Part shown: positions 12,007 through 22,230 of the stretch, one piece after another
Numbering within the stretch: position 1 is the stretch's first letter
How the letters are laid out: each line of letters begins with the position of its first letter
NCBI GenBank assembly: GCA_035771175.1
Contig: CM069600.1
Location: 9,385,729 to 9,449,728 of the forward strand
Direction: 5' to 3'
Length of the DNA stretch: 64,000 bases
Source of the DNA: Paratinospora sagittata
Taxonomy: Eukaryota > Streptophyta > Magnoliopsida > Ranunculales > Menispermaceae
Notes under the pieces: generated by a model
Databases searched by the model: none
What the model was told of the DNA's origin: nothing
Seen by the model: the letters and a program-made list of their open reading frames with translations, nothing else
Program-made: the position numbers and the translations under genes

Positions 12007-12607
12007 AACGTCGAAGAACAATGAGCAAATTCTCAACCTTCTTCTAGTAGTCTTTTTGTACCTAGCAGGAGGTCTAAAAGAAGCGGTAGTAGGCAGGAAA
12101 ATCAGGAATGATCACTGGCATTGTAAAATTTATTTTATATATGAATGAAAATGTTTTGTTTAAGACTATCTTTGGTGGGGCGACTTACAACCATCATTTC
12201 TTTTGTATCACTGACTTTGGAGTGGTATGAGACACAACAAAATTGGAGGATACTAAATAAAATATGGAAGTAAGAAAACCCACGACCTTGTGTGAAAAGA
12301 AACATTTGGAGAAAGTTGCATTACTAACATTATCACTAAGTTTACACGGTATGGGACGAGTAAACTTGGACGATGCTATTAGTGAACTACTATTTAGCCG
12401 ATGTTTTATAGAGAATGTGTTCATACAACTTAACTTGGTTGACACCCATATTACCAAATTCATGTGGTATGGGACACACGAATTTGGATAATAGTCGAAA
12501 AGACTAAGCAAAAGAGTTTGAATACATAAGATTGCGATAGAACGTTAGATCAGGATATTTATCGAGGCAAATCTTAGAACTTTTATGACTCGTATGGATT
12601 TTCAATG

Positions 12608-12641
<34 letters not shown>

Positions 12642-12916
12642 TCACAAAAAAAAAAAAAAACCAGAACCAAAACATTTGAAATACTTGCAAAGTTTATACT
12701 TATTATATAAACATTCTAACCTTGTTTTACACCATGGCCAAACATACGAGGCACATAAGATTCTTTGATTCCTCAACAAAAACCTTACACTATACTTAGA
12801 AAAATAGGTGGCTTTTATATTGCAGTACTCTCGTATTTGTTGCCGAGAATATCATAACATTATAGTTGGCTACGATTCCTAAATCATGGTTTTATTTTCT
12901 CCTTGCCAGTGAGAAA
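12007..12916 (+). other. Spacer between ORF-U and gag, with splice-acceptor-like end
   Basis: About 900 bp without a convincing gene. It holds an AT microsatellite (12608-12635) followed by a poly-A run near 12648. It ends in a pyrimidine-rich stretch TTTTATTTTCTCCTTGCCAG (AG at 12908-12909), directly before the gag ATG at 12917. This is a good match to a plant 3' splice site, and suggests that gag is translated from an RNA from which ORF-U is spliced out. The donor was not identified. Confidence 0.5.
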
Positions 12917-13901
12917 ATGCAAACCGGGAAGAGAGGAAAGCCACGTACTGTCCGTCCAGCAGAGGAGGCACCTCCTGAAATTTAGAACCAGGAATCGGCG
13001 CCTCCGACGACAGCGCAGGCCACACCCGACACTACCACTACGTTTGGGCATGCAGTGCCACCCCAACCTACATCCTTTGCCATGCCTTCAAGTATGAAAG
13101 TCTTTTTCGCCGGATTTATCGAGGCAATGAAAGTAATTGTTCAGACAACTGTTCGTGAGACCGCGGCCAATCAGGTTGTCACTGTTCAGGCACCTATGAG
13201 ATCTGAGTCGGAGACTCAAACCGACCAGATTACGAAGTACAAAAGGCTACAACCTCTTACTTTTGTTGGCACCATTGATGCTGAAGAGGTGCAGAAATGG
13301 TTGGATGAATCAAAAAAGGCTCTCGATGCAATGGGAGTCGATGAGGCTCGAAAGATTCCACTTTCATCCTACCAACTTATTGGTGGAGCAAATACATGGT
13401 GGATAACAGTAAAGGAGGACCTAAGGGGTCAACACCGTGGACATGACTTGGCAACAGTTCGAGTCATTGTTTATTGATGAGTACTTCCCCGGCGCTTTGA
13501 AGAGGCAGAAGCGCCAGGAGTTCGCCAAGCTATACCAAGGCAGCATGACAGTCAGGGAGTATGCTGGCAAGTTTAAAGAATTATTGGTCTACTCTCTCTC
13601 CACCATCTCAACGGAGCAAGATAAGACCGAGAAATTCTACAATGGCCTTCGTCCTGACATTCGACAAGCCTTGTCGATCTTGGATCTCAAGATTTACAGG
13701 GAGGTCGTTGACAAGGCCATGAGCTTTGACCAGGAGAAGATTGTATAGGAGCAGAGATTGAATAGGGGAAAATGGCCTGCAACATTTTCCCAACAGGGCT
13801 CACAGCAGGGCAACAAGAAGAAGCCCTACTATAATCAAAACCCAGCCCTCCCAACCCCTGTTTAGAAGAACGAGGCCACAACACCTGTGGCTGCACAATC
13901 T
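12917..13901 (+). pseudogene. Chromovirus gag, lacking the zinc knuckle
   Basis: Start MQTGKRGKPRTVRPAEEA at 12917, chosen because it follows the splice-acceptor-like AG by seven bases. An in-frame TAG occurs at codon 23. The retrotransposon-gag domain follows: RLQPLTFVGTIDAEEVQKW, YQLIGGANTWW, then after a frameshift near 13435 TWQQFESLFIDEYFPG, QGSMTVREYAGKF and FYNGLRPDIRQAL. Two more stops are in the basic tail, which contains KKKPYYNQNP. The frame runs to the SINE insertion at 13902. The CCHC knuckle that normally follows is absent, because the sequence passes straight to RNase H on the other side of the SINE. The capsid-like protein encoded in intact relatives packages the element RNA. 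Confidence 0.88.
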
Positions 13902-14388
13902 AACCCAGGTGTGACAAAAAAGGCCTTATGAGTACCCCCTACCCAGGGTGATGAGTACCCCCGCAGGGCATACTCCAGCCATCGCACCACATAATATTGT
14001 CTTATCCCGGTCTAGACCGTCATCACAAGGACGTCTCCCCAGGATCATTTGTCCACACTATTTACCATGAATAGTACAAGGCCTCCCCCGGATTCGAACC
14101 TCAAACCTCATATAGGTTGATTTCGCAATCTGAGTAGCCATTAAACCAAATGGCTCAGTGGTTACTCAGATTGCGAAATCAACCTATATGAGGTTTGAGG
14201 TTCGAATCCGGGGGAGGCCCTCCACTATTCATGATAAATAGTGTGGACAAATGATCCCGGGGAGACGTCCTTGTGATGACGGTCTGGACGGGGATGGGAC
14301 AATATTATGTGGTGCTATGGCTAGAGTATGCTCGGTGGGGGTACTCATCACCCTGGGTAGGGGCACTGTGTGCAACCCAGGTGTGACA
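13902..14388 (+). mobile_element. Palindromic SINE dimer with 15-bp target-site duplication
   Basis: The insert 13917-14373 is flanked by two perfect copies of AACCCAGGTGTGACA (13902-13916 and 14374-14388), the length expected for LINE-mediated integration. It consists of two arms of about 220 bp that are near-perfect inverted copies meeting at about 14150. The right arm has a tRNA-like A box TGGCTCAGTGG (14151-14161) and B box GGTTCGAATCC (14199-14209). The left arm has the same B box on the minus strand (14090-14100) and a decayed A box. Both pol III promoters thus point outward from the centre. The arms differ at several positions, so they have diverged since duplication or were never identical. 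Confidence 0.85.
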
Positions 14389-16244
14389 CTTGAATTTTCA
14401 CTATACACCGACGCCTCTGTCCAAGGCTTAGGTGTTGTACTAATGCAAAAAGGTCGAGTTGTTGCATATGTCTCGCGGTAACTGAAGATTCATGAGGGTA
14501 ATTACCCAACACATGACTTGGAACTTGCATTTGTCGTATTTGCACTGAAGTTATGGTGTCATTACCTATACGGTGAACGGTTTGAGGTCTTCTCGGATCA
14601 CAAGAGTCTTAAGTACATCAACACCCAGAGAGACCTAAACCTCCGCCAATGATGATGGTTGAAATTCTTGAAAGATTATGACTTTCAACTCCAGTACCAT
14701 CCCGGTAAGGCCAATGTTGTGGCTGATGCCCTGAGTAGAAAATCTTATGTTGCTTGCACTCTTAACTTCGAAATGGGGAAGTTGGCTACAAAGATGGAGA
14801 ATTTTAACCTTCAACTGATCAAGGAGGGAGCAAGACCATGACTTTCTCAATTATCAGCCAACTCTGAGCTGGTTCGAAAGATTTCAGTAGCTCAAGCCAA
14901 CGACCCTATATTAATTGAGAAACGAGAACTTCTACTCAGCGGACAGGACCTTCCTCACTGGTCGGTCTCTGAAGACGGGGCCGTTTTCTATAAAAAAAAA
15001 ACGTCTCTGTCTACCAAACGATCTTGAGGTTCGGAAAGAAGTGCTCACTGAGATGCACTGTTCGAGGTACGTTATGCATCCTAGGGGTGACAAGATGTAC
15101 AAGGATGTCAAGCAACAATTCTGGTTTTCTGGAATGAAGAAGGCGATTGCACACTTCGTTGCTCGATGTCTCGTTTGCCAGCAAGTTAAAGCAGAACGAA
15201 GACTTCCCTCTGGACTTCTTCAGCCGTTACCTATTGGAGAATGGAAGTGGGAGAACATCGCAATGAATTTTGTTACAGCCTTGCCTCAAAATAATAAAGG
15301 GCAAGATGTTATCTGGGTTATCATTGACAGACTTACAAAGTCTGCACACTTTTTGCCAATAAATTTCACGGATAACCCCGCCAAGCTTGTCGAACTATAT
15401 GAAAGAGAGATCATACACCTCCATGGCATACCACTCACGATCGTCTCTGATCGAGACCCTCGATTCACATCAAAGTTTTGGCAAAGCTTCCAAAGTATAA
15501 TGGGCTCTAAGATCACCATGAGCACAGCCTTTCACCCTCAGACTGATGGGCAGTCAGAACGTCTTGTCCAAATCTTGGAAGACATGTTACAGTGTTGCAT
15601 TTTGGACTTTAATGACGGATGGGCAAAATACTTACGTTTAGCTGAGTTTGCATACAACAACAACTACCAAACTAGTATCGGCATGGCATCGTACGAGGCT
15701 CTCTATGGTCGCCCTTGCAGATCTCTGGTATGCTGGTTAGATATGGCAGATCAACTGCAGTTGGGCCCTGAACTAGTTCAAGAGACTTCTGAGAAGATCA
15801 CACTAGTAAAGGAGCGACTTCATGTTGCACAAAGTCGACAATAGAGCTATGCTGACAAGCGGAGGCAGGCTCTAGAATTTGATAAGGAGGACTTGATTTT
15901 TCTAAAAGTTCAGCCCACAAGAGGTGTCAAACGTTTTGGGATCAAAGGAAAGCTCTCCCCACTGTATATCCATCCATTTCAGATCATTGAACATATTGGC
16001 AAACTTGCTTATCGTCTGTCCCTTCCATTGTCCATGTCTAAGGTTCATGACGTTTTTCACGTATCCATGCTTCAAAAGTATCGTCCTGATCCTTCGCATA
16101 TCATCCCTCTGGTCGAGGTTCAGGTTGAGGAAGGAAATAGGTATCAGGAGAGAGCGATACAAATTATGGATAAAAAAACTCAAGAACTAAGGCAACGTAG
16201 CATACCACTTGTGAAGGTGCTCTGGGATCACCACGGAGTGGAGG
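14389..16244 (+). pseudogene. Chromovirus pol: RNase H, integrase, chromodomain-like tail
   Basis: The frame opens with FSLYTDASVQGLGVVLMQ, the RNase H start, continues with [10 protein letters not shown] and KDYDFQLQYHPGKANVVADAL, then changes frame in an A run near 14993. The integrase follows: MHCSRYVMHP and CLVCQQVK (zinc-binding His and Cys), WKWENIAMNFVTALP, IVSDRDPRF and HPQTDGQSER. The first catalytic Asp (normally MDF) is Asn here, at 15266-15268; the second Asp and the Glu are kept. A TAG interrupts at 15842-15844. The C-terminal part has IDRLTKSAHFLP-type spacing upstream and FHVSMLQKYRPDP, then IPLVKVLWDHHGVE where the solo LTR inserted. The end of the protein resumes at 18282. 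Reverse transcriptase and protease are absent. Stop codons also occur in RNase H. Confidence 0.9.
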
Positions 16245-17969
16245 TGTCACGACGCCCCTGACGTCATGACCGGCACAGTGTACTATACACTGTACATACC
16301 CATATACAGTATACAATACATTGTCAGCCTTCTCTTACTCTCACAAATCTTCCCAAATTTTATAACAATTTTTGTTTTCTAATATACCACAAATCAAATA
16401 CAATATGGATCTCTATAGTCATTCCCTTCCTTCACACATCACATTTTCATTTCATCATCCAATATATTAAACTATCTATGCCCACACATCCCATCTAGAT
16501 GATAATACATATCTATATATATAATGTGTGATAAGTATACATATCAAAACAACAAAAATATAATCTATTTCCTCCAAACATACATACACATACATACACA
16601 TACCAGACGAAGGCTCACGTAAGTATCACTCACGGAATTTTCCTTTTCCCTTCGACTCAATACCTGAAATATTGGAGGAAATGGGGTGAGCAAACAACAG
16701 CTCAGTGAATATAGTTCTTGAGATGGCAATTATATACATTTATAGAAATATGACATTTAAAATCATTTCAAACACCTATTCAACACATGCATCATTCAAC
16801 GAATATATTGTACATGTCAACAACATAAATTTGCATGATTTTCAATAACACAATGCACAATCTCCCTCCTCCGCAAGGCAAGAGAGCGGGTCTATCCCTT
16901 GTATGGTCGTACAAGGTAGACACAGCTTCTTATTACCCAATTTACAGTCATTTCAAGGATCGCAATCCTTGTTAGGACAGACCTACTGACAATGAGGACT
17001 CGCAAAACCTCATCCGGGTCTAATTCCTAACGAAATGACGATGAAGAATCGCAAAACCTCATCATTACAAACTCCAATTAAAATCAGTTTGCATGATCCA
17101 TAAAACTCAATGTATATATAAATAACCATGCATACAATCAAACATTTTATATATGTATAATGTCATACAAGAACCAAATCAAAGAAACTATACTCACAGT
17201 GGTTACACGAGGTTTCTCTAAAATCAAGCAACAATGTTGCTTCCTCAAGAGCGTTTATCTATGCCCTTAAGCTCTCAATTTAAACACTGAAATGACCATA
17301 GATTATCATGAGAATCATCATTTACCATTTCGGTAGCTACTAAAATATCAACTCACTGTTCACAGTACTATTCATTTTTTACTATTCACTTTTTACTATT
17401 CACTATTCACTATTCACCATTTACTATTCTCATTTACTATTCACTATTCACTATTTATTTTTACTATTCACTATTCACCATTTACTATTTACTATTTATT
17501 TTTACTATTCATCCGAAAGATGTAAATTGTATTAAAATTGTCAATTGGTCTCCAAACATGATGAAATTGAATCTAACCACATATTCGGGGTTCTAACAGT
17601 CCAGGGAGCATTTTTCTACCTTCCTAGCGGGTTTTCATTCACGTTGGGGTCAAAACCCTAATTTGTCAAAACGCCGCAAAACGGCTCCCACAACAAAATT
17701 TACTCCGCTAGAAAGGTTACATCTAGCTTAGATAGTAATTTTACGATGAAAAATAGCAAAAATAGCTTACCGGCACGTCGAATTTGGCGAGAATCCCGCG
17801 TTTTCTCTTTTTCTTCTTCTCCTTCTTCTCTCTGTTTCTCTCCTTCCGTCTCTTTCTGCTTCTGCAACTTCTTCCTCTTCCTTCCTATTTCATTTTATTT
17901 TTTATTTTATTTTTTTATTTTTTTATTCTAGTTGCACACGTTGGATGCAACTAGAAAGATTTTTGTTTT

Positions 17970-18000
<31 letters not shown>

Positions 18001-18276
18001 TAGATTTATATATATAAATGATTCCATGCACCTTGACTCCCTTTATTAACTAACTCCTCCATCAAATTTCATTCAATTCATTCAATCATAATCAAATCCA
18101 CATTTTTTTTTATTAACCAACCCCATAATCATACACGCGTATATTTAGCGCATACGTATCAAATACGTGTATTATCACGTGTATATTTAGCTCATACGTA
18201 TAAAATACGAGTATTATATATCTCGATATACGTGTACGTCAACGTATGTATTTACTTAAATTTACGGGGTGTTACA
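16245..18276 (-). mobile_element. Solo LTR, 2.03 kb, inserted in chromovirus pol
   Basis: On the + strand it begins TGTCACGACGCCCC and ends ACGGGGTGTTACA, so its own orientation is minus. A perfect GGAGG duplication flanks it (16240-16244 and 18277-18281). It interrupts the pol frame close to the chromodomain-like end. It is the same family as the shortened copy at 31353-31700 and related to the LTRs at 44111-49475, sharing AATAGCTTACCGGCACG near 17760. The block 17360-17515 is a local repeat of ACTATTCA-type units. Confidence 0.93.
17360..17515. repeat. ACTATTCA-type local tandem repeat in the solo LTR
   Basis: Units such as TACTATTCACT and CCATTTACTATT recur about a dozen times with small changes. 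It is confined to the solo LTR and lacks coding potential. Confidence 0.7.
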
Positions 18277-18281
18277 GGAGG

Positions 18282-18349
18282 AAGCAACATGGGAACTAGA
18301 AGCAACAATTAAACAGAAATACCCTGAATTATTTTCTAGTAATAACTGA
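18282..18349 (+). pseudogene. C-terminal end of chromovirus pol
   Basis: Directly after the solo LTR and its duplicated GGAGG the pol frame resumes with EATWELEATIKQKYPELF and stops at TGA 18347-18349. ATWE and YPELF are the usual closing motifs of the chromodomain region in plant chromoviruses. The fit across the insertion supports both the target-site call and the family assignment. Confidence 0.88.
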
Positions 18350-18445
18350 TGATGTGATACATTGTACTATTTCACTTATCACTAAAATGATGGAACTTTG
18401 TTTAAAAATATCTTAAAATATTGTTTCACTTGAATAACTATGCAG

Positions 18446-18961
18446 ATGTCTGAAAATAATGTCAATAGATGTAGTGATATACACACGCAATGGCCTCCTT
18501 GGCAACCTGTGGCAACTCCTCCAGGATCTGAGTCAAGTCACAACTACTTTGCATCACCAACTCCATCGCCACACAGACAGTGATCCTTATCGCCAGAGCG
18601 TGCATGGCTTTTTCGTAACAATTTTGCCCAAAACAATCATGTGTGCTCATCTTGGCAGGATCTTTTACCAAAATTGTCAGGCGGCCGGATTCGAGCTACA
18701 GCACGAAAAAGCATCCCACCACTCAACCTACCTCTCCTTAAACAATGCAATCAGCAAAACCCTACACCACCATCTGTTAAGCAAAGGTTGGAACCTTTTG
18801 AGGACGAATCCGACTCCCTTTGCTCTCCATGGTTTCATGATGTTGAGGATTCCACCGGCCACAGTGCCATTAAGGAACCATACAGGCACTACCCTGAGCT
18901 AGCAAATGATGACGACGACAGTGAATCTCACGCAGATAGCCATCATGACTACTTGAACTGA
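18446..18961 (+). pseudogene. Second extra ORF between pol and the 3' LTR (ORF-D)
   Basis: A frame of 171 codons starting MSENNVNRCSD, broken only by one in-frame TGA at 18581-18583 (codon 46). The ATG directly follows AACTATGCAG, a splice-acceptor-like end. The N-terminal part is rich in Trp, Pro and Ser (WPPWQPVATPPG), the middle is basic (GGRIRATARKS) and the C-terminal third is acidic (FEDESDSL, NDDDDSESHADS). No signal peptide, transmembrane segment or coiled coil is visible, so it is unlike retroviral envelope proteins although it lies in the env position. I do not recognise the family. The near-intact frame in an otherwise decayed element suggests a real accessory protein. It might also be a captured host exon. 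Confidence 0.65.
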
Positions 18962-18982
18962 TTTCGATGGCGAAATCCTTTT

Positions 18983-18993
18983 AAGGAGGGGGG
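18983..18993 (+). other. Polypurine tract of the chromovirus
   Basis: AAGGAGGGGGG lies five bases before the 3' LTR and is the likely primer site for second-strand synthesis. Confidence 0.8.
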
Positions 18994-18998
18994 TAGAG

Positions 18999-20367
18999 TG
19001 TAGTACCCTAGGTTTGCACGAAAAAATAAAAATAAAGAAATAAATAATAATTTTTCGGGCACAATTTTTCCTATTTAAGGAACCTCTCTCCCTCCTCATT
19101 TCTCACACCAAATTTACTCCTCGTGATTTTCCTTCTCTCTTTCACTCATTTTGAGTTTTTGTCTTCTCTTTTGAGACTCTATTTCTGAGACTCTCTGTGC
19201 GGTGCAACGCGGTTCTGCGCGGGAGAAGGCGTCAGTTTTCAAAGGAGTTTTTATCTGAAGGTGGGGAACGAAACATAGGTTTGCGTGTCTTATAACTTTT
19301 AATAAAGTTTACATTCATTTATCATTATGTCTACTAGTTATTTACACTGCATTATTGCGTATAATATTTATACTTGTCATACTTATGCCTGTATATTTGG
19401 AGTTCATGTATTACACTGTTGTTATGCCGGATTAGTGGTCAATCTAGCTCAACCAGACTCAGTCTTGTCATCAGTAACTTTAAATAGTGAACGGGAGGCA
19501 GCGTGTTGCTCTAGACGATTGGTATTGAAGTAGACCTCGTGTCTCACCTCTCAACTGGAAATTGATTTGGTTGGTCTTATTTGAAAGCTATCAGCTTATA
19601 CAAGTAATACTGAATGTCCTAACCTTGCAAGTTGTGATACCGACCCTGATAAGGATCACCAGACGTTGCCAAATCCTGTCTAAATGTTAAGTAAAGACCG
19701 GACTAGTTCATGCATTGGCATCAAACATAGCACCACCTAGGAACGTATGTGGTTTATGATTCATAGAATAGTTAGAAGCAATGCTCGCTATTCATTATAT
19801 TTCTCTGGAGATAGACGTACAATGAGAACCTGGCTACTCCTGGGGAGGGACATTTGTACGTGAACCCAGAGCATCGTTCCTGAGGAGGGACGTACAATGA
19901 GAGCCCGACTACTCCTAAGGAGGGACATCTGTACGTGAACTCATGCGATGTACAATCATCAAACCAATACTAGACGGTGTCATGCATACATACATGTTAG
20001 GTTGATTATGATGCCCTGATGTGTAATTAAGATATTTGATTATGAAGTTTGTTTTATTAATTGTTATATTCACGAACTATTTTACCCACTGAGTGTGTAG
20101 CTCACCCCGTTGTTATCCAATTTTTCACAGGTGATTAGGGTGGACTGGGTGCAGGTTGTTGGGCCCACATTTTGTACCCTTTGTATTATTCATTGGGAAT
20201 TTTGGGAGAATGTTCCCCTAACTATTTCATGTACAAATATATTCTGAAATTAATTAAATCAAATTTGTACTTAATCGTGTTTCCGCCACTCAGTTATTGT
20301 TATAATGCATTCGCGCCCCATCCGTGAGTGTCCTGCCAGTTTAGGCACGTTCTGGCGGGGTGTAACA
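18999..20367 (+). repeat. 3' LTR of the chromovirus
   Basis: It begins TGTAGTACCCTAGG and ends GGGGTGTAACA. It aligns end to end with 8727-10090 apart from small indels. It keeps the original TG start that is mutated in the 5' copy. A TATA-like CTATTTAAGG occurs near 19071. It is followed by the ATGGG duplicate and then by copia RT on the minus strand. Confidence 0.93.
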
Positions 20368-20372
20368 ATGGG

Positions 20373-20700
20373 ACTCGACGTTTCTTCATAATCTAGCCCA
20401 TGATTTTAAGGAAAACCACGTGTAACCAATCAAGCTTTGTGCTTGTCAATGGTGCCATCAACGTTCTTTTTCAACTTGTAAACCCATTTACAAGTGACTA
20501 AATCAACTCCTATTGGCTTTGGTAATAGCTCCCATGTTGCATTTTTGTGTAAAGCCAACATTTTTTCCTGCATCGCTTGTTCCCATTCAGGTATGCCTTT
20601 TGCATCATGGTAAGTAGTTGGCACATCATCGCATATATCACCCATAAGAAAAGATGAAATAACAAAACAATAATTCTAGGAAATTGTATAGTCATTTAAA
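20373..20700 (-). pseudogene. Copia reverse transcriptase, N-terminal part
   Basis: On the minus strand it reads WEQAMQEKMLALHKNATWEL and VTCKWVYKLKKNVDGTIDKHKA, followed by LVTRGF and GLDYEETSSP, the canonical start of copia RT. The frame is then cut by the chromovirus; the next residues are found at 8721. A stop lies within the segment. The gap of the domain sits exactly at the chromovirus target site. Confidence 0.9.
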
Positions 20701-20789
20701 TAAGTAGGTTGCTGCCTTTGTCATATTGATCGTCGAAGCATAATGTCATTGTACTAATTTGTTGTTCCATGCGAAGTATCAGATTGATC

Positions 20790-21700
20790 TCCTACAATAA
20801 GGTCATTGAAAAAGAAGACTCATGATTATCACCTTCTAACATGACAAGGCTTGAACCTTCACCAATTTGAGCATGGGAAAAATATTTTGAAACCTCATCA
20901 AAGATAACATCACGATAGACAATAAACTTCCTCGTGATAGGATTCATACATCGCCAACCTTTCCTGTGTGGATCACATCCAACAATCACACAATTTCTTG
21001 GTTTTGGGGTCAAGCTTAGTTCTACTACTTTTTGGTATATGAACATAACAAAGTGAACCAAAGATGCAAAAATAGCTCACATTTGGTTTGACATTAAAGC
21101 ATTTCTAAAGGAGATTTTGATGTACTTAGCCATGGGGGTAATCGATTGATTACATGACAAGCACATTGCATAGCTTTTGTCCATAGCTCCTTTTGAAGAT
21201 TTTTTCATGCAAACCAAGATAATGTTACAACAATAAGGTGAGTTATCTTTGTCTTGGTAATGTCATTTTGTTGTGGAGTTGGGGACATGTCATCTGTCGA
21301 CGAGTGCTATTATCAAGACAATACTTGAAGAACTCCTCAGATACATATTTTCCACCATTATCGATTTGCAATAATTTTTTAGTTATATCAAACTCCTTAA
21401 CAACGACTTGAATTGAATAAAGTGTGAAAGAGTATTACTTTTATGCTTTAGAAAATACACCTAGTTGTAGCTAAAAAAAAATATCCACAAGGACCATCAT
21501 ATAGCGAAAATCGTTGTAACTTAGTGATGATGTAGGCCCCATAAGATTGAAATGCACCAATTCGAACAAAGTAGATGTTTGAGTTAAGGAATAAGGAAAT
21601 GGAAGGAGATGATATTTACCATATTAGCAACCAAAGCACACATCATTGTGTATTTTTTTCATAAAAGGAATGCCATCAAGCAACTTCTTAGTAGAAATTT
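20790..21700 (-). pseudogene. Copia integrase, decayed
   Basis: The minus strand gives the integrase C-terminus PKPRNCVIVGCDPHRKGW and CMNPITRKFIVYRDVIFDE, and further upstream DNGGKYVSEEFFKYC with the second catalytic Asp, and CPQLHNK-like remains of the third motif. Frameshifts are frequent in 21100-21650. The order relative to gag and RT is that of Ty1/copia. Confidence 0.85.
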
Positions 21701-22230
21701 GTTGTAGTAACCGGTAACCAATGTGCCCTAACCAAGCATGCTAAAGTGAGGTACTAGCATTATAATTTTCTCTCTCAACATATGTCATAGTAGTAAACAA
21801 AACATAGAGGGACCCTTTTATTTGTCCTGTGAAAAATACATCAGCAATAAAGTTCTTTAAATTTGCTAGAGTTTGAACATCATTTGAACCAAAAAGAGCA
21901 TATCTTCCTGAGTTGGTCACTTGAGAAACGGACAAAAGATTCTTTTTTTTTAATTTGGAAACATCATAAACATTTTTGAAGAGCAATGTTATCATTATTT
22001 GTCCAAGTAGCACATGCATGAACATTCAAGTTATCTTCTTGTGTAACCGGATAAATAGAATTATCAACTATAACAATAGCATGTTATCCCTTATGAGGCC
22101 GAACTTTCAAAAGTAAAAATACATCACTTGTTGCATGATATGAACAACCAGAATTTAAAATCCATTCATTCTTGTAATCAATTATGACATTGACATCCTT
22201 GACACCGTCAAGGAAATGCACTCTTGAACC
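21700..22230 (-). pseudogene. Copia protease and pre-integrase region
   Basis: The minus strand reads EWILNSGCSYHAT, corresponding to the protease active site where the usual Asp of DSG is Asn, and then a pre-integrase-like region with VYDVSKLKKKNLLSVSQ. The stretch connects gag to integrase. The changed active-site residue alone would stop protease activity. Confidence 0.8.

Larger units (their letters stand above)
8727..20367 (+). mobile_element. Ty3/gypsy chromovirus with two extra ORFs, nested in copia RT
   Basis: Two LTRs of 1364 and 1369 bp flank an internal region with a tRNA-iMet primer binding site, extra ORF, gag, RNase H, integrase with chromodomain-like tail, a second extra ORF and a polypurine tract. 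The TSD is ATGGA (8722-8726) and ATGGG (20368-20372). Removing the element joins the copia RT segments. A stretch of about 195 bp compared by eye between the LTRs shows about a dozen differences, many of the C-to-T or G-to-A type, so the insertion is not recent. Inside are a palindromic SINE dimer and a solo LTR. Zinc knuckle, protease and reverse transcriptase are absent. Integrase style (PLPIGEWKWEN, DRLTKSAHFLP) points to the Tekay/Del group of chromoviruses. Confidence 0.93.

Noticed and set aside
14151..14209. A tRNA gene, because A and B boxes are perfect
   Set aside because: No cloverleaf with acceptor stem can be drawn; the sequence is the head of a SINE with a 15-bp TSD.
18459..18902. 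147-codon ORF in another frame over ORF-D
   Set aside because: It overlaps the frame that starts after the acceptor-like AG and has the acidic, low-complexity tail; composition favours the frame of 18446.
18446..18961. Envelope protein
   Set aside because: No signal peptide, no transmembrane segment and no Cys pattern.
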